Notes under the pieces: generated by a model | Seen by the model: only the letters and a program-made list of their open reading frames with translations | Told to the model about the DNA's origin: nothing | Database searches by the model: none | Source: Sipunculus nudus | Lineage: Eukaryota > Annelida > Sipuncula > Golfingiida > Sipunculidae | Direction: 5' to 3' | NCBI GenBank assembly: GCA_026874595.1 | Contig: CM049320.1 | Span: 32,520,214 to 32,584,213, forward strand | DNA length: 64,000 bases | Shown: in pieces, positions 23,283 through 34,266 of the stretch | How the letters are laid out: each line of letters starts with the position of its first letter | How positions within the stretch are numbered: the stretch's first letter is position 1 | Position numbers and translations under genes: made by a program

Positions 23283-23467
23283 ATAGAGAATGAGAGAGAG
23301 AGATGGTCCATTGTCTGTCCGGCCAACGGTTAACAAGGCACGTTTTAAAATGGATGGACATACGAATAAAAAATTTACAAACAGTTACATATCCCCAAGT
23401 GCTTCTGCCAAACTGAAAACTGGGTTACTGCGACTATATAATATAAAGTTAAACATTATATGTATAA

Positions 23468-23471
<4 letters not shown>

Positions 23472-23534
<63 letters not shown>
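23472..23534. repeat. (TA)n microsatellite
   Basis: About 30 uninterrupted TA units. Confidence 0.97.
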
Positions 23535-23537
<3 letters not shown>

Positions 23538-23861
23538 CTCACAAAATTCAAGTAAGTTATGTACCAAAAGAAAGAAGATTACAGTACTTTTGGTGTAGGC
23601 TTAAATATGTATGTTTAATTTCAAAATGGAGAAAAACAACTTCAAAAACATTTTCATTTGTACGACTGATTACTTTCTATTATAAAAATCAATAATCACA
23701 GGTCCGCTTATATGATTTTCTCAAACCGACTCGTCTGACGTCAGCTCAAGTTGAGCTAATCAATCAGTTCAGATGGACATTCGGCCCTGTCGTAGGAAAT
23801 TTTAAAGATTTAAGGAAACAAACGTAGCCACAGAGGGGGCTTATGAGCGTGTTATCTTTAC

Positions 23862-23967
23862 CTGGCACCGCAAAGGTTTCCTTGAGCACTCCTCTTGGTC
23901 TGTCTTGGAACCCGCTGAGATGTCCACGCACACTGCGCATAAGCTTCAACGGTCGATCGGCTGCCCG
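23862..23967 (-). CDS. Possible isolated internal exon, unidentified
   Basis: On the minus strand a 106-nt open segment is bounded by an acceptor (GATCTTTAG, ends 23968) and a donor (CCAG/GTAAAG, 23861). One frame reads RAADRPLKLMRSVRGHLSGF then QDRPRGVLKETFAVPG without a stop. The GC content is clearly above the AT-rich surroundings. No family was recognised and no neighbouring exon was found, so a chance or decayed exon remains likely. Confidence 0.3.
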
Positions 23968-24211
23968 CTAAAGATCAAAGAAGCGCGGTATTATCCCCGT
24001 TTCCCCCAGGCTCGCCGGTTGCTCTGCCTGCAATAGAGAGGTGATTTGACAGCTTGGTTCCTCGATAATTCAGAGAAAAAAGTAAAGAGGTGCACGAATT
24101 TCAGAAAATAAATATATGATAATAAACAGTAAATTCTCAAGGGACTGCCCGTTAGTGGCCGTAAATGGGAGGTGCCCTTTGTACAGAGATGCCCATAAGG
24201 AATGGTTTCAC

Positions 24212-24213
24212 TG

Positions 24214-24283
<70 letters not shown>
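24212..24283. repeat. (CA)n(TA)n compound microsatellite
   Basis: About 12 CA units (24212-24236) followed directly by about 23 TA units. Confidence 0.97.
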
Positions 24284-24284
<1 letters not shown>

Positions 24285-27200
24285 CTGGATATTGCAAGCG
24301 GATATAACATAGGATACAGAATCTCAATATTTTCTGTTTCTCTAAATTTCACTGGCGCAAATCATTCATGCGGTTCCGGTTTGTATAAACTGATATGTCT
24401 CCGAAACAAGGGGGCTAATGAAGCTTAAGATAATCAAATCTACCAATCTGTATCTTAATCATAAAGAACCGATCCAGGGCATGCTGTGTTTCATTTCGGA
24501 CTGGGCCAACATAGACATGTATTTTAACCTTAAAATATTCTGATCATAGTTTCATAAAGTTACACAGCTACAAGCGTTTTACAGAATGTGTAGTCTTTTG
24601 ATCGTAATAGCTTTTTGTTTTCAGATGTAAGATCATAAAGTTGCGAACATGTGATACTTATACTTTTACAAATATGTGATCGTAAGAGGCTAATGCATCT
24701 CTCATGTAGTCCTAAAAATGGAAAAGATAGTGAGTTTTTAGAAATTTCAAAACATGATATACAATTGAATTAAACAGTTGCCTCAGTCCCTTACTAATCT
24801 TAGGTGTTTATGAAAATAATCCCATAATATAAATATATATGTATACATATATATATATTATATATACAACAACTTTAAAAGATATTAGATAAGATAATTG
24901 AAAGGATCCAGGCTGTCAATATTTTCTGTCTCTCTGGAATATCCGGCGTAATAGGATCAGATATCGGTATCTCAGGCCCGCTTTGGTGTTAATATTTTTC
25001 TTTCGTTTATCTTTTTTGATGCTTTATTCATTGCATATACAATATATATATACATATGAGTATAACATGCAAACACACACATGTAAAAAGAGGCCAAATG
25101 GTTCCACTGTTTTCAGGCACTTTACAAATTGACTGAAAAATCAGTAAATTTATTTCTTCTTTCTAAATGTATTCATGAAGGATACTGATCGGCAGTGATT
25201 ATTTTAGAAATGGGGTAGAACGTAGCCTACTTGTTAAGGAGTTAATTCACTGAGCGGACTTTGCACGGTGGGAAGCCCGTCGATAACGACATGTCAGTAG
25301 TAATACAGAGTGAAAACCGGAGTCCAGGAGGAAATGTGGGGTCCGCAAATCGAGGATGGCAACTACCCCAACAACAACCACCGATCACGTGTCCAACTAG
25401 GGGATGTTCTTCCGTGTCTAGACTGACCTGACAATTCATCTCCGGACACACAAGCCTTGATCAACTACAAAACCCTGATCGTCATGGTTATCTCCGCAAA
25501 GCGAAGGACCAACATCATCAATATGTGTGTATCAAAAGAGATCTATCGCCAAGACATTATATCTCAATATACCTAAGCAACTTCAGAAGCTAAATCATTT
25601 TAAGCTCTTCTTATTTTTATTTATATAAATATGGTTTCCCTTGCTTTAAATATTCACAAGAACAATGAACGTCTATGCTTATTCTCGGCATAATTTTAAA
25701 AATAATATGATCCTGGAGTTAAGTATGGAATGCAACACATACATATGTTTACATATGGATACATACGCGCCATTAAAAACCAGCATTCCTGTTTTCAATA
25801 GTAACACTGTTATATCAGAAACACAATTGTGCCGTGGAAAAAAACAGGAAAATATGGGAGATGACGACTTAAATGCCGGAAAGAAAAAGTTATTATAGAC
25901 AATTCTTTTAAGGAAAATAAAGGAAAAAATAGGGAGTCGGTTCAAGACCACCCGTTAAATATTGCATTCCGTGTCATGTTTTCAATAAGTGTGGAAAAAT
26001 GTGGAAAACATCTATAGGAGTTCACCTTTCCAGGTGACTGGTGCGGAACGGATTGGTAAAAAATGAAAATGCCTCTTCGTGCACGCGTTTGTCTGCATGA
26101 CTGAGACAAGCGGAAAGCGATATTACGACTTCCGATATATATATATATATTTAATGGGTTGATCAGCTCGTCCGGTTTGTTTCCTGAGTTTTCCCTCAGG
26201 GATTTGCCTTATTTTTTCCCTCATTCCAGAACAAAGTTCCCCCTTCAAATTTTGTCTTGCTTTATATTAAAATACAGCAGGTATCAGCGGGAACTCTTGT
26301 CGTGGAGATAGCATTTCGCATTTACTGTTGGTCGTTGCAGCACGCCACTTCAACTATTTGTTGTCTTTGTTGTAAGTGAATTATCATTTTTTCTTATTTT
26401 TAACCACCTTTATAAATCTCGTCTCTAAAAAGTCTCTATAAATATGCCTTAAGGTTACTCTTAACATTGACTCCGTTTTGTTCTCTCTGTAACCAACTTT
26501 ACCTTTTCTCTCAGTGAGAGCAGTGTTGTAAATTATAAATATGTAAATACATGTATGTATATCGACGTATGTCTTTGCGTATGGTAAAACGTGTATAAAA
26601 GGCATTCCGCTCTTACTGTTGGTCGTGCTCAACTATATTTTGTCTCTGTTTAAGTAAATGTAAGCGCCACCGCTAGGCGTCACTTTGTCTTTGAGGGCCC
26701 AACGTACATCTCCCTGAACACATATCTACGACCCCGTTACATATATATATGTAGACCAGATGGCCGAAATGTTCACATACCCGAAATGCCGAAGCCCATC
26801 TTGCAGAAAAAAAAATAAATAATGGGAAATAAAGTGACTAATGCGTAGTAAAGTGATAAGTACGTTGTCTGTTTAGGTACTTGAACAGGATTTGATACCA
26901 TCCTCTAATATTTTCAAATTATTTACGGTAATTTATTCGGTATGTCGACAGCGTAAGTATACTACAATGTGGGCATGACAACCCGGTCCCGTTAAATGTC
27001 CCTGGCTTTATTAAACCCTCATTTTGCAGGTATAGTCAGACTAACTGATTTTCATGAAGAACGTTTTATCTCGTGTCACATGTATGCTTCTTTATGAACT
27101 ATTTTTCTTAATTTACACATCGTTCAACTGCATATTAGCCAAGATGGCGGCGGTCGCCTGGGGAACTCGCGGCTGCGTGGCGACACTCGGAAATCGGCAA

Positions 27201-27393
27201 GGAAACCCGCCTGATGACATTGGACTCGTAATCCCTCGTGAAAATATCAAGGAAACTTCTTACATACCTTCCATTTATCCATCTATTTCTCATTTATACT
27301 TTTCTTCATAATGACAGTCTTTATTTTCTCGCATTTTGTCTTTATTACCATTACCATGTTTATCAATGACACGCCTAAATAACTAGTTCATAA
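24284..27393. other. Mostly non-coding region
   Basis: AT-rich with short TA tracts (24829-24867, 25038-25060, 26137-26152). A GC-richer unique patch at 25230-25530 has no recognisable product. Two related segments around TACTGTTGGTCGT (26320-26385 and 26600-26660) form a partial direct repeat. CAAGATGGCGGC (27140-27151) is a canonical YY1-type motif with an ATG at 27144 and an open frame of 55 codons, but no protein family or clear donor site supports a gene. Confidence 0.35.
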
Positions 27394-27510
27394 TGTTAAA
27401 AAGTGACTAACTCCGCCTAAACTTTACAGAAATTTATTATATCGATACGAGGCAGACTCGCAGGTCATAGGTCAAATGACGTTTCGCTTAGACTGGTACC
27501 TTCCGCAACA
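27394..27510 (-). repeat. 3' LTR of the Gypsy element
   Basis: 117 bp, begins TGTTAAAAAGTGAC and ends CCTTCCGCAACA on the plus strand. About 90% identical to 31883-32000. Confidence 0.93.
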
Positions 27511-27761
27511 TCCTTTTCTCAACCAAAAATTAAGAACTTTGTCATATCGGAGATCTTTAAAATTACATTAGAATACTTAGAATAACTGTTGAACAATAAC
27601 TGGCGCGCTCTCTTTTTTTTGTAAAACTTTGCTTATGCCCACATGGCATTCTTGGATTGTAATCGATCCCTATTTAAAAACATTATAAGCAATAACAATC
27701 AGTCCTTATTTCTGTATAACACATGATGTCGTGTGGTTGCTCAAACTACTTAGGACTAAAC

Positions 27762-28104
27762 TTATACTGCTTCTACTGAACATTTATACATCGTCTCTGA
27801 ATCTCTCAGGCGGTTTGGATACTCTTCAACGCCTTGTAATAACACTCGCGGGTATCTCCGATGAGGGGTTAGCTTTCTCATGACGAGTTTGGGCGGATTT
27901 GTCAGAGGTATCAGGCTCGACAGGTTGATCAGCTGGTGTGTTTGACTCAGTGTTTGCGTTGGTTGTACCGTTAAGCTGAGTGTCTGCGTTATTAGACAGG
28001 TAATCTGTATCAACAGATTCTCTTATATGAACTCGATTGCGTCTGTAACTTCTACCTCGTAGCTTCTTGGGGCAAGATTTGAAGTTACTACTCCCGCTTT
28101 CCAA
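27762..28104 (-). pseudogene. C-terminal tail of Gypsy pol
   Basis: An open stretch of 92 codons with a basic start (KKLRGRSYRRNRVHIRES) and a polar, Asn/Thr/Pro-rich tail. This composition is common after the integrase core in Gypsy elements. A second frame is open over the last part. No chromodomain is visible. Confidence 0.55.
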
Positions 28105-28153
28105 TTCGCGTTTTTAGCGTGCGGTTGTACTTAAGTTCTGACTGGTTGACCTA

Positions 28154-28922
28154 TTACAAGTTCTGGTAACGGGCGAGCATTTCTATCATAGAAGGTCTTG
28201 GCTTTCTTTCTTCTCTGTATAAATTGCTGTGGTACTTGTTGTTCCGATTTGGGGACAGAAAGCGTGTCTTTGCATTATAAGAACGATCTGGTGCGGCGTG
28301 ACATGAATCTTTGAACTGCAGAACTGTCCATTCCTGGTGTTGGCGTATTTCTCCATTCCAATATGGCCTTCTACATATCTCCATTGGTGCATTTGGAGTT
28401 CTTGATTAGTCCTTTAGCTATTTTGACCGCTGAATCGGCCTTTCCGTTGGACTTGCTGTGATGTGGACTAAAGGTTATGTGGGCAATATCCTAAATATGT
28501 GCAAACAGGCACAACTGTTGTGACGAATAATTAGGTCCATTATCTATGATCAGCACATACAGTGTTCTATGATTTGCAAATATTGGTTTGGTTTTGCTTA
28601 TAAGTGACTCACTGGACATTCCATCCAACTCACAAACTTCAATGTAGTCGGAGTACAAGTCTACAAATACACAGCAGTTCTGACCATCCAGTTCAAATCA
28701 ATCACTGGCTACTGCTTGCCAAGGCGTTTTTGGTAGGGGTACGTCATCAATGGTTCTTTGGCTAAGGCAGGTTGGAATTCTTGGCATGTCGGACATCTCT
28801 GCACTGCTTGCGTTAGATCTGCATGCATTCTCGGCCAATACATAGATATTTCTTGCAGTATTTGAGGTACCGCGGATACCTAGATGTGAGGCATGTGCTC
28901 TTGCTATCATATCACGTCTCAT
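28154..28922 (-). pseudogene. Gypsy integrase remnant
   Basis: The H2C2 zinc-binding domain begins ARAHASHLGIRGTSNTAR (about 28905-28850), shifts frame and ends in a CPTC pair. The catalytic core follows down to about 28400, where an SKSNGKAE-like block is readable in a different frame, and then the post-core region (28392-28154). Several frameshifts separate the parts. Confidence 0.75.
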
Positions 28923-30560
28923 TACTGTAGGTATGACAATTCTAGGCCATTCTGTGTGGCTAACTCATCTCTATACGGCAAGTATTCACGTATGTACAAA
29001 GGTACCTCGTATTTGTCATCAGGCCAATCGCTGCTGATCGTATTCATCAGTGTCTGTAAAGTAATGTCTCTGTTTGTTTCTACTTTTATCTTGTTCAAAC
29101 GGTTATCAGTAACACACACGTCATCATCCATGTTGATTTGTGCCAATTCATCTCGAAACTTCTGTTCGTCTTCAAGTTGGAATATTATATATTCTGGTGT
29201 GTCTGGTTCATTTTTGTGCAATGGCAGAGCCGCTCTTGATAATGTGTCACTTATGTACATTTTGGGTCCTGGCTTATACTCAATTTTCAAAGAGTATTTT
29301 TGCAGTCTGAGTCTCATTCTCTGCAGACGTTTCGAGCTTGTGAGTTTTTCGCTTCTTGAATATGGACATCAAGGGTTTATGGTCCGATTGTATCAATACG
29401 TCTTTCTTTCCCAATATATACTGATCAAATCTTTCTGTTGCATACACAATTGCTAGGCACTCTTTCTCAATTTGTGCGTAGTTGCGATCTGTTTTTGTTA
29501 TTGCACGTAACGCATACGCGATTGGATGTTCCTCTTGCGTTAAAACTGCTCCAAGGCCAACATCAGAGCTGTCACATTCTATAGTCACGTCTTTATTCAC
29601 ATCGAAGTACCGTGGTACTGGAGCCTGCCTGTGTGATCAGTGTTTTGATTTTGTCCATTGCTTCAGTGTGGAGAGGTAACCACCTGAACTCAGTGTCTTT
29701 ATCAGCGTGACGACGTAGTGGTTCACAAATTGAACTCAGTCGTGGCATGAATTTTGACAGGTATGTGACAACACCTTATAGTCGCTGAACTCCTTGTGCG
29801 TCTGTTGGGGGATGCATATCAAGAACAGAAGTACCTTGTTTGGATCTGAGGACAATCCCTTGTCAATCAGTATATTTCCTATGTATGAAACACTATTCAG
29901 TTTGAACTTGAGTTTGTGTTTGTTCAAATTAAGTCCCCTGTCTGTACATCACTCCAACAAAGCTAGAAATGCTTTGTCATGAGATATGAGTGCTTCTGCC
30001 TCTGTATTCCCTGATCCATATATGATGATATCGTCAGCAATGACTTCAACATTGTCAAGACCTTCAAGACATTCGTCAAGGCGTCTTTGGAATTCTTCCG
30101 GTGATGAGCTCAGTCCGATGGGCATACGCAACCATCGGTATCTACCGAACGGCGTCCATAATGTGGTTAGCAAGCTTGATGGTTCATCAAGACACACTTG
30201 CAAGTAGCCATCTTTGGCATCGGCTACTGAAAAGATTCTGGCTTTTGCAAGACGTGGTGCGACATCATCAACTGTGGGTATTGGATAATGGTTTCTTTGG
30301 ATCTCCTTATTCAGATTTTGAGGGTCCAAGCAGAGTCTGAGTTTATTCGGCTTTCTGACTGCAACCATGGTGTTGACCCATGGTGTTGGCTCTGTAACTT
30401 TTTTAAAGCTCTTCCCATTTGTTCTAGGTCAGGTATTGTTCCGCAGTTCATTCTTAACTGGTATTGGAACTCGACGTTTGGTGTTTTGTACCGGTTTGTC
30501 ATCAAGATCCATGTTGATATGATAGGTACCTGGTTATTTGCCAAGTCATGAGAAGACATC
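28923..30560 (-). pseudogene. Gypsy reverse transcriptase and RNase H, broken
   Basis: RT lies mainly at 30368-29949: KLRLCLDPQNLNKEIQRNHY, then FSVADAKDGYLQV, TPFGRYRWLRMPIGLSSSPE and the catalytic VIADDIIIYG. RNase H is at 29600-29280 with TIECDSSDVGLGAVLTQ, the KECLAIVYATERFDQYI block and SDHKPL. The connection domain with YKPGPKMYISDTLSRA follows at 29317-28923. Frameshifts near 29730, 29949 and 30370 break the polyprotein, so no active enzyme is made, although the RT catalytic aspartates are still present. Confidence 0.9.
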
Positions 30561-31820
30561 TTTGTAGTCTCATAACACTTGTTCTTTGGTAAGGTTTAGC
30601 GCATTTGTGAGAGAGGTCACAAATCAATCTTCATTGAAGCTAATTAACCGTAGTGCTTCACATGCCTTACCAGACAATAAAGATGTGTGACCTTCCTCTA
30701 CAATTTCAAAATGTATCTTTCTTGTAATGTCATTAGCTGTGCATCGCAGACTCGCTGAACCTATTGGCTGGATGTATGAATTGTTATATGTTTACAGCTT
30801 AGTATTTGATTTACGTGGCGGGTCACTCGAAATTCTACAGTAGTCTTTGCAGTTCAAAGTGCTACAAGTTGGTTCAGAATCCAATGGAAATTTCACTGGA
30901 ACAGTTGTATTACTGTTAGGTGTTTTCGCTTTGACCTCAACATAACATCATGTTTTACCTGTTTCAGCTCTACACTATATATGCTTTCACTGCTGCTTTC
31001 ATCACTGTTTTCATCACTGTTTTCATCACTTTTCTCTTCCAATACATGATGAACTTGCTGTGTGCTTCTGCGTGTCTTATAACTTCTCTTTTGCCTAAAA
31101 CTGCTTGTTGCATTATTTCCTTTAGATCTGCACATTTTAGCAAAAAGGTTTTGACGATTGCAGTGTGTGCATGTTTTTCTTTATGCTGGAAAACTGCCTT
31201 TTGGTGTCTGTTAACACAATATTTGCAACTGTTTATCATATAACTTGTTTTAGATTGGTTCACACAGTCTGTTTACAAATTGATCGACCGTCTCTCCGGT
31301 TTCCTGTGTACATGAATTAAACATATATCTTTCATAGATAGTAATCTTAGACGGCTGAAAATGTTCTGCTAATTTCATTAAGATTGTATCACTGTCGGAA
31401 CGGTCTTTTGGTCACTTGGTGACATTCTTTTCCGATCACTGCTAACAAGGTAGCTACGCGTACTGCGTTGCTCTTTATGTCAAGTTCTGTAACAACTTCA
31501 TAGTTTTTCCAGCTATCATTGAAAAACTGCCAATTGGAGGCTAAATCTCCTTTCATATCCATTTCCTCTGGAGGAGGTATGACATGCATTGGGGCCGACA
31601 TTGCATCATGAAACTTTACGTGTGTTCCGTTCATAAGCGTTAAAAACTTGTCACTCACCCTAGCTGCAGCCATGAAATCCAGTGCACGTGTTTGAAGCCA
31701 AAACGGTATTCCGTACATGTTAATGCCAAGCGCCGTGTATAAACTGTGTTCAAACAGGTTCGTCTGGCCGCTTATTGTAATGTCCGTTAGTCCCAGGGTG
31801 ATGAACACATGTATCTAAGT
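30561..31820 (-). pseudogene. Gypsy gag and protease region, broken
   Basis: The gag start is at 31808-31389 and lies close behind the primer site. A following frame shows ERYMFNSCTQETGETVDQFV near 31340-31270, the usual gag capsid end, and a Cys-rich nucleocapsid start CKYCVNRHQ (about 31228-31200). A repeat SDENSDENSDESSSES at about 31030-30980 is Asp/Glu/Ser-rich. The protease should follow at 30890-30560 but its active-site motif is not readable. Confidence 0.65.
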
Positions 31821-31870
31821 ACAGACAGAGTTCTCATATAACACTGGCCCGTGGATCCGATTATTTGGTG

Positions 31871-31882
31871 CTTCTGACACCA
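31871..31882 (-). promoter_or_regulatory. tRNA primer-binding site of the Gypsy element
   Basis: TGGTGTCAGAAG on the minus strand, directly adjacent to the 5' LTR end. TGG complements the CCA tail of a tRNA. I did not identify which tRNA. Confidence 0.75.
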
Positions 31883-32000
31883 TGTTATAAAGTGACGAAC
31901 TCCGGCTAAACTTTACAGAACTTTATTATATCCAAAACGTGGCTGACTCGCAGGTCATAGGTCAAATGACGTTACGCTTAGACTGGTACCTTCCGCAACA
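31883..32000 (-). repeat. 5' LTR of the Gypsy element
   Basis: 118 bp. Begins TGTTATAAAGTGAC and ends CCTTCCGCAACA on the plus strand, followed by the CATAA target duplication. Confidence 0.93.
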
Positions 32001-32005
32001 CATAA

Positions 32006-32495
32006 TATTGCAGGCAGAAAACTACCAGTGATAATACTCTGTCGTGATCGATATTTTTACGGAATTCTATCAGAAAAATATTTCAATAAAGCAATACAGT
32101 TGGAGAATTTCATAAAAATATACGTGTGCAATAAAACCAGAACTGAGAAGTCTAACTAGATTACTTCAAAGAGAGCGAACTCCTGTTTCTTCTACTAATT
32201 ATAGCTTGCTTATTAAGGGGCCCGTTACCGGTAGTTTATATTGTTGTAATAACTAAATCTGGCGTTTGATTGGAGTGATGAAGTTGGTCATCGTTAATTG
32301 AGTAGGGGATATAAAAATCGTATACGTATTCTGCAATGAATAATAAATTTAATATCAGATTTTGTATGTTTATAGATGCATACTTTGTGAAATGTGTTTA
32401 TTTGTTATATAATTACTCCTCAAGCACTATATGGAGTATTTACTGCATGAATAATTTTTTGCTTATGTCGAAATTACAGACTCGAAATTTCGGAA
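32006..32495. other. AT-rich spacer
   Basis: Host flank to the right of the Gypsy insertion. I see no gene. Confidence 0.5.
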
Positions 32496-32602
32496 AACTC
32501 TAGTTAAATTATTACCAAATTAAACCCGCTTGTGTCGAACATCGGATGTGTCGAAGTTTTCGGAGGGTCCCTTCGACATCGACACAACGAGGTTTCAGTG
32601 TA
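32496..32602 (-). repeat. pogo-like transposon end with GTGTCGAA repeats
   Basis: Read on the minus strand, the tip is CACTGAAACCTCGTTGTGTC, followed inward by several TTCGACAC words. A TA lies just outside (32603-32604). The same design, with tip CAGTGAAACCTTGTTGTGTC, recurs at 33850 in the opposite orientation. Confidence 0.55.
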
Positions 32603-32628
32603 CATATGTATTCCTTTATCCATATAAG

Positions 32629-32629
32629 A

Positions 32630-32700
<71 letters not shown>

Positions 32701-32701
32701 A
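32629..32701. repeat. (CT)n(CA)n(TA)n compound microsatellite
   Basis: About 20 CT units, 10 CA units and 6 TA units in direct succession. Confidence 0.97.
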
Positions 32702-32905
32702 GATTTAGGTTCTGGTTGTAAAATCAAGTTTTATGAATGAAAGTTAAATTGTAAATGAAGTTAGAGTATTAAAACTACCGGAGATCGATTTTTAATCAAT
32801 TACTTCATGTGCCACCTGTATCATGTTCCTTCGGTAGTTATGCATACACCAGTGTCTGTGCTTGAAAATATCAAAACATGGCTTGTCGATCAATATTATC
32901 AAGTG

Positions 32906-32906
<1 letters not shown>

Positions 32907-32944
<38 letters not shown>
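32907..32944. repeat. (CT)n microsatellite
   Basis: About 19 CT units. Confidence 0.97.
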
Positions 32945-32948
<4 letters not shown>

Positions 32949-33640
32949 GGTGACAATGCATACGCTCCTAAGCCCGTCTTTAAAGTCATCTGAAGTGTGA
33001 GATCAATGGCTAATTAATTCTCTGATCTGAGTTAATCGCCTCAGTATGTTTATCACACTATTTTTTCCGGCGGATAGACACATCTCAAAGGGATGAAAGC
33101 TGCCAAAGTATCAAGTTCATTCTTCATCGGTACTATATTTAATGAACAGAAGTAGTAGAAGCATTACAGTTTACAGTAGCAGACCGCGAAACATATCATG
33201 AGTAAAACAGCTTTATAAAAAGGGCATATGTGATAAAGAAAGGCCGGGTCGTGAATTTTATCAACGAGGGCTACTCCCATTCCAAAGATAAGAGGGGCCA
33301 AGATAAGAAATAAGATATATGACGAGGAAGTGTCCAGGGAGAGTACATACAACTGGAGAGGGAGAAACCTGCAGGTATTGATGTCAACCCCCACCAGCAT
33401 GAACCTGGCCGTGAGGCTGTCACAGAGTCAAAGGTCCAAGCAAAGCTCTGTGAATTGGCGGCAGAGAACCCGACATAACCACTTAAGCAGGTACATGTAA
33501 TATTTATTGTAACTTTCGCATGTAACTTTGTTCTAACCTGTCATTCATACAGTAAAATGTGGTTAGATAATAAAGTCATAATAAGTCCTCATATCATATA
33601 TAGGCGACGGAACATGTCCAAATATGGAGGCGCAAACTTG
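32945..33640. other. Unassigned sequence
   Basis: No supported gene. A GC-richer patch at 33160-33480 has a 78-codon minus-strand frame with a hydrophobic middle, but no splice or family evidence. Confidence 0.35.
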
Positions 33641-33642
33641 TA

Positions 33643-33684
<42 letters not shown>
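33643..33684. repeat. (TA)n microsatellite
   Basis: About 20 TA units. Confidence 0.96.
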
Positions 33685-33691
<7 letters not shown>

Positions 33692-33784
33692 TTACAAAAA
33701 TGTTCAGTTACACAATAACACGTGTTTTCATGCATTCGCAATCTTCAGATGTGATCTGTCAACGGTTGGTGCGGTTGTGAAATC

Positions 33785-33785
<1 letters not shown>

Positions 33786-33846
<61 letters not shown>

Positions 33847-33848
33847 AT
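33786..33848. repeat. (TA)n microsatellite next to a transposon tip
   Basis: About 30 TA units with one interruption. The array abuts the CAGTGAAACC tip at 33850. TA is the target of pogo elements, so the insertion may have gone into the array. Confidence 0.95.
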
Positions 33849-33849
33849 C

Positions 33850-34260
33850 CAGTGAAACCTTGTTGTGTCGAACTCGGTTAAATCAAATTCCGCTTGTGTC
33901 GAAGTCGAATGAGGGGTCCCAGCAAAAACCAGTTAAAACCTTTATAATTAACTCCTGTTGTGTCGAACGCAGATGTGTCGGAGTGTTTTGTTGGTCCCAA
34001 GCTAAAATTTCTATCGCTTAACTCGAAGTCAGGTCGCGTGAATGTTTTGATAACAGTTGTGCACGGCCCGTCAATCGTGGTTGGGCTGTGATGACCAGTC
34101 ATACCGGTAACTAATTAACACCTACAGGGCTCTTACTCATCAAGCCCGACGGCTCTATCGCTCGAATCGAGGTTATGCCACATTAATGTTTGGATATTAG
34201 TTGTGCACGTTACATCAATCATACCTACGGCCGTGATGACCAGTTACATAAATAATACCG
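33850..34260 (+). repeat. pogo-like element end with an internal duplication
   Basis: The tip CAGTGAAACCTTGTTGTGTC starts at 33850 and is followed by repeated TTGTGTCGAA words up to about 33990. Inside it, a segment of about 80 bp (GTTGTGCACGGCCCGTCAATC through GTGATGACCAGT and ATACCGG, 34037-34113) recurs diverged at 34184-34260. No transposase is present. Confidence 0.5.
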
Positions 34261-34266
34261 GCAAGG

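Larger units (their letters stand above)
27394..32000 (-). mobile_element. Ty3/Gypsy LTR retrotransposon with both LTRs
   Basis: A complete but decayed element on the minus strand. It has two short LTRs (31883-32000 and 27394-27510) with TG...CA ends and a perfect 5-bp target duplication CATAA (27389-27393 and 32001-32005). The 5' LTR is followed without a gap by a tRNA primer site TGGTGTCAGAAG (31882-31871, minus). A purine tract GAGAAAAGGA (27520-27511, minus) precedes the 3' LTR. Gag, protease, RT, RNase H and integrase appear in Gypsy order with many frameshifts. The LTRs differ at roughly one position in ten, so the insertion is old. Confidence 0.93.

Noticed and set aside
24320-24420. 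Third hammerhead motif around CTGATATG and CGAAAC
   Set aside because: The CTGANGA core is absent (CTGATAT) and no stem II can form.
25242-25451. Minus-strand protein in the GC-richer patch
   Set aside because: 69 codons with no domain, no splice support and no neighbouring exon.
33164-33400. Minus-strand membrane-protein exon
   Set aside because: The frame is open and hydrophobic, but no splice signals or family resemblance support it.
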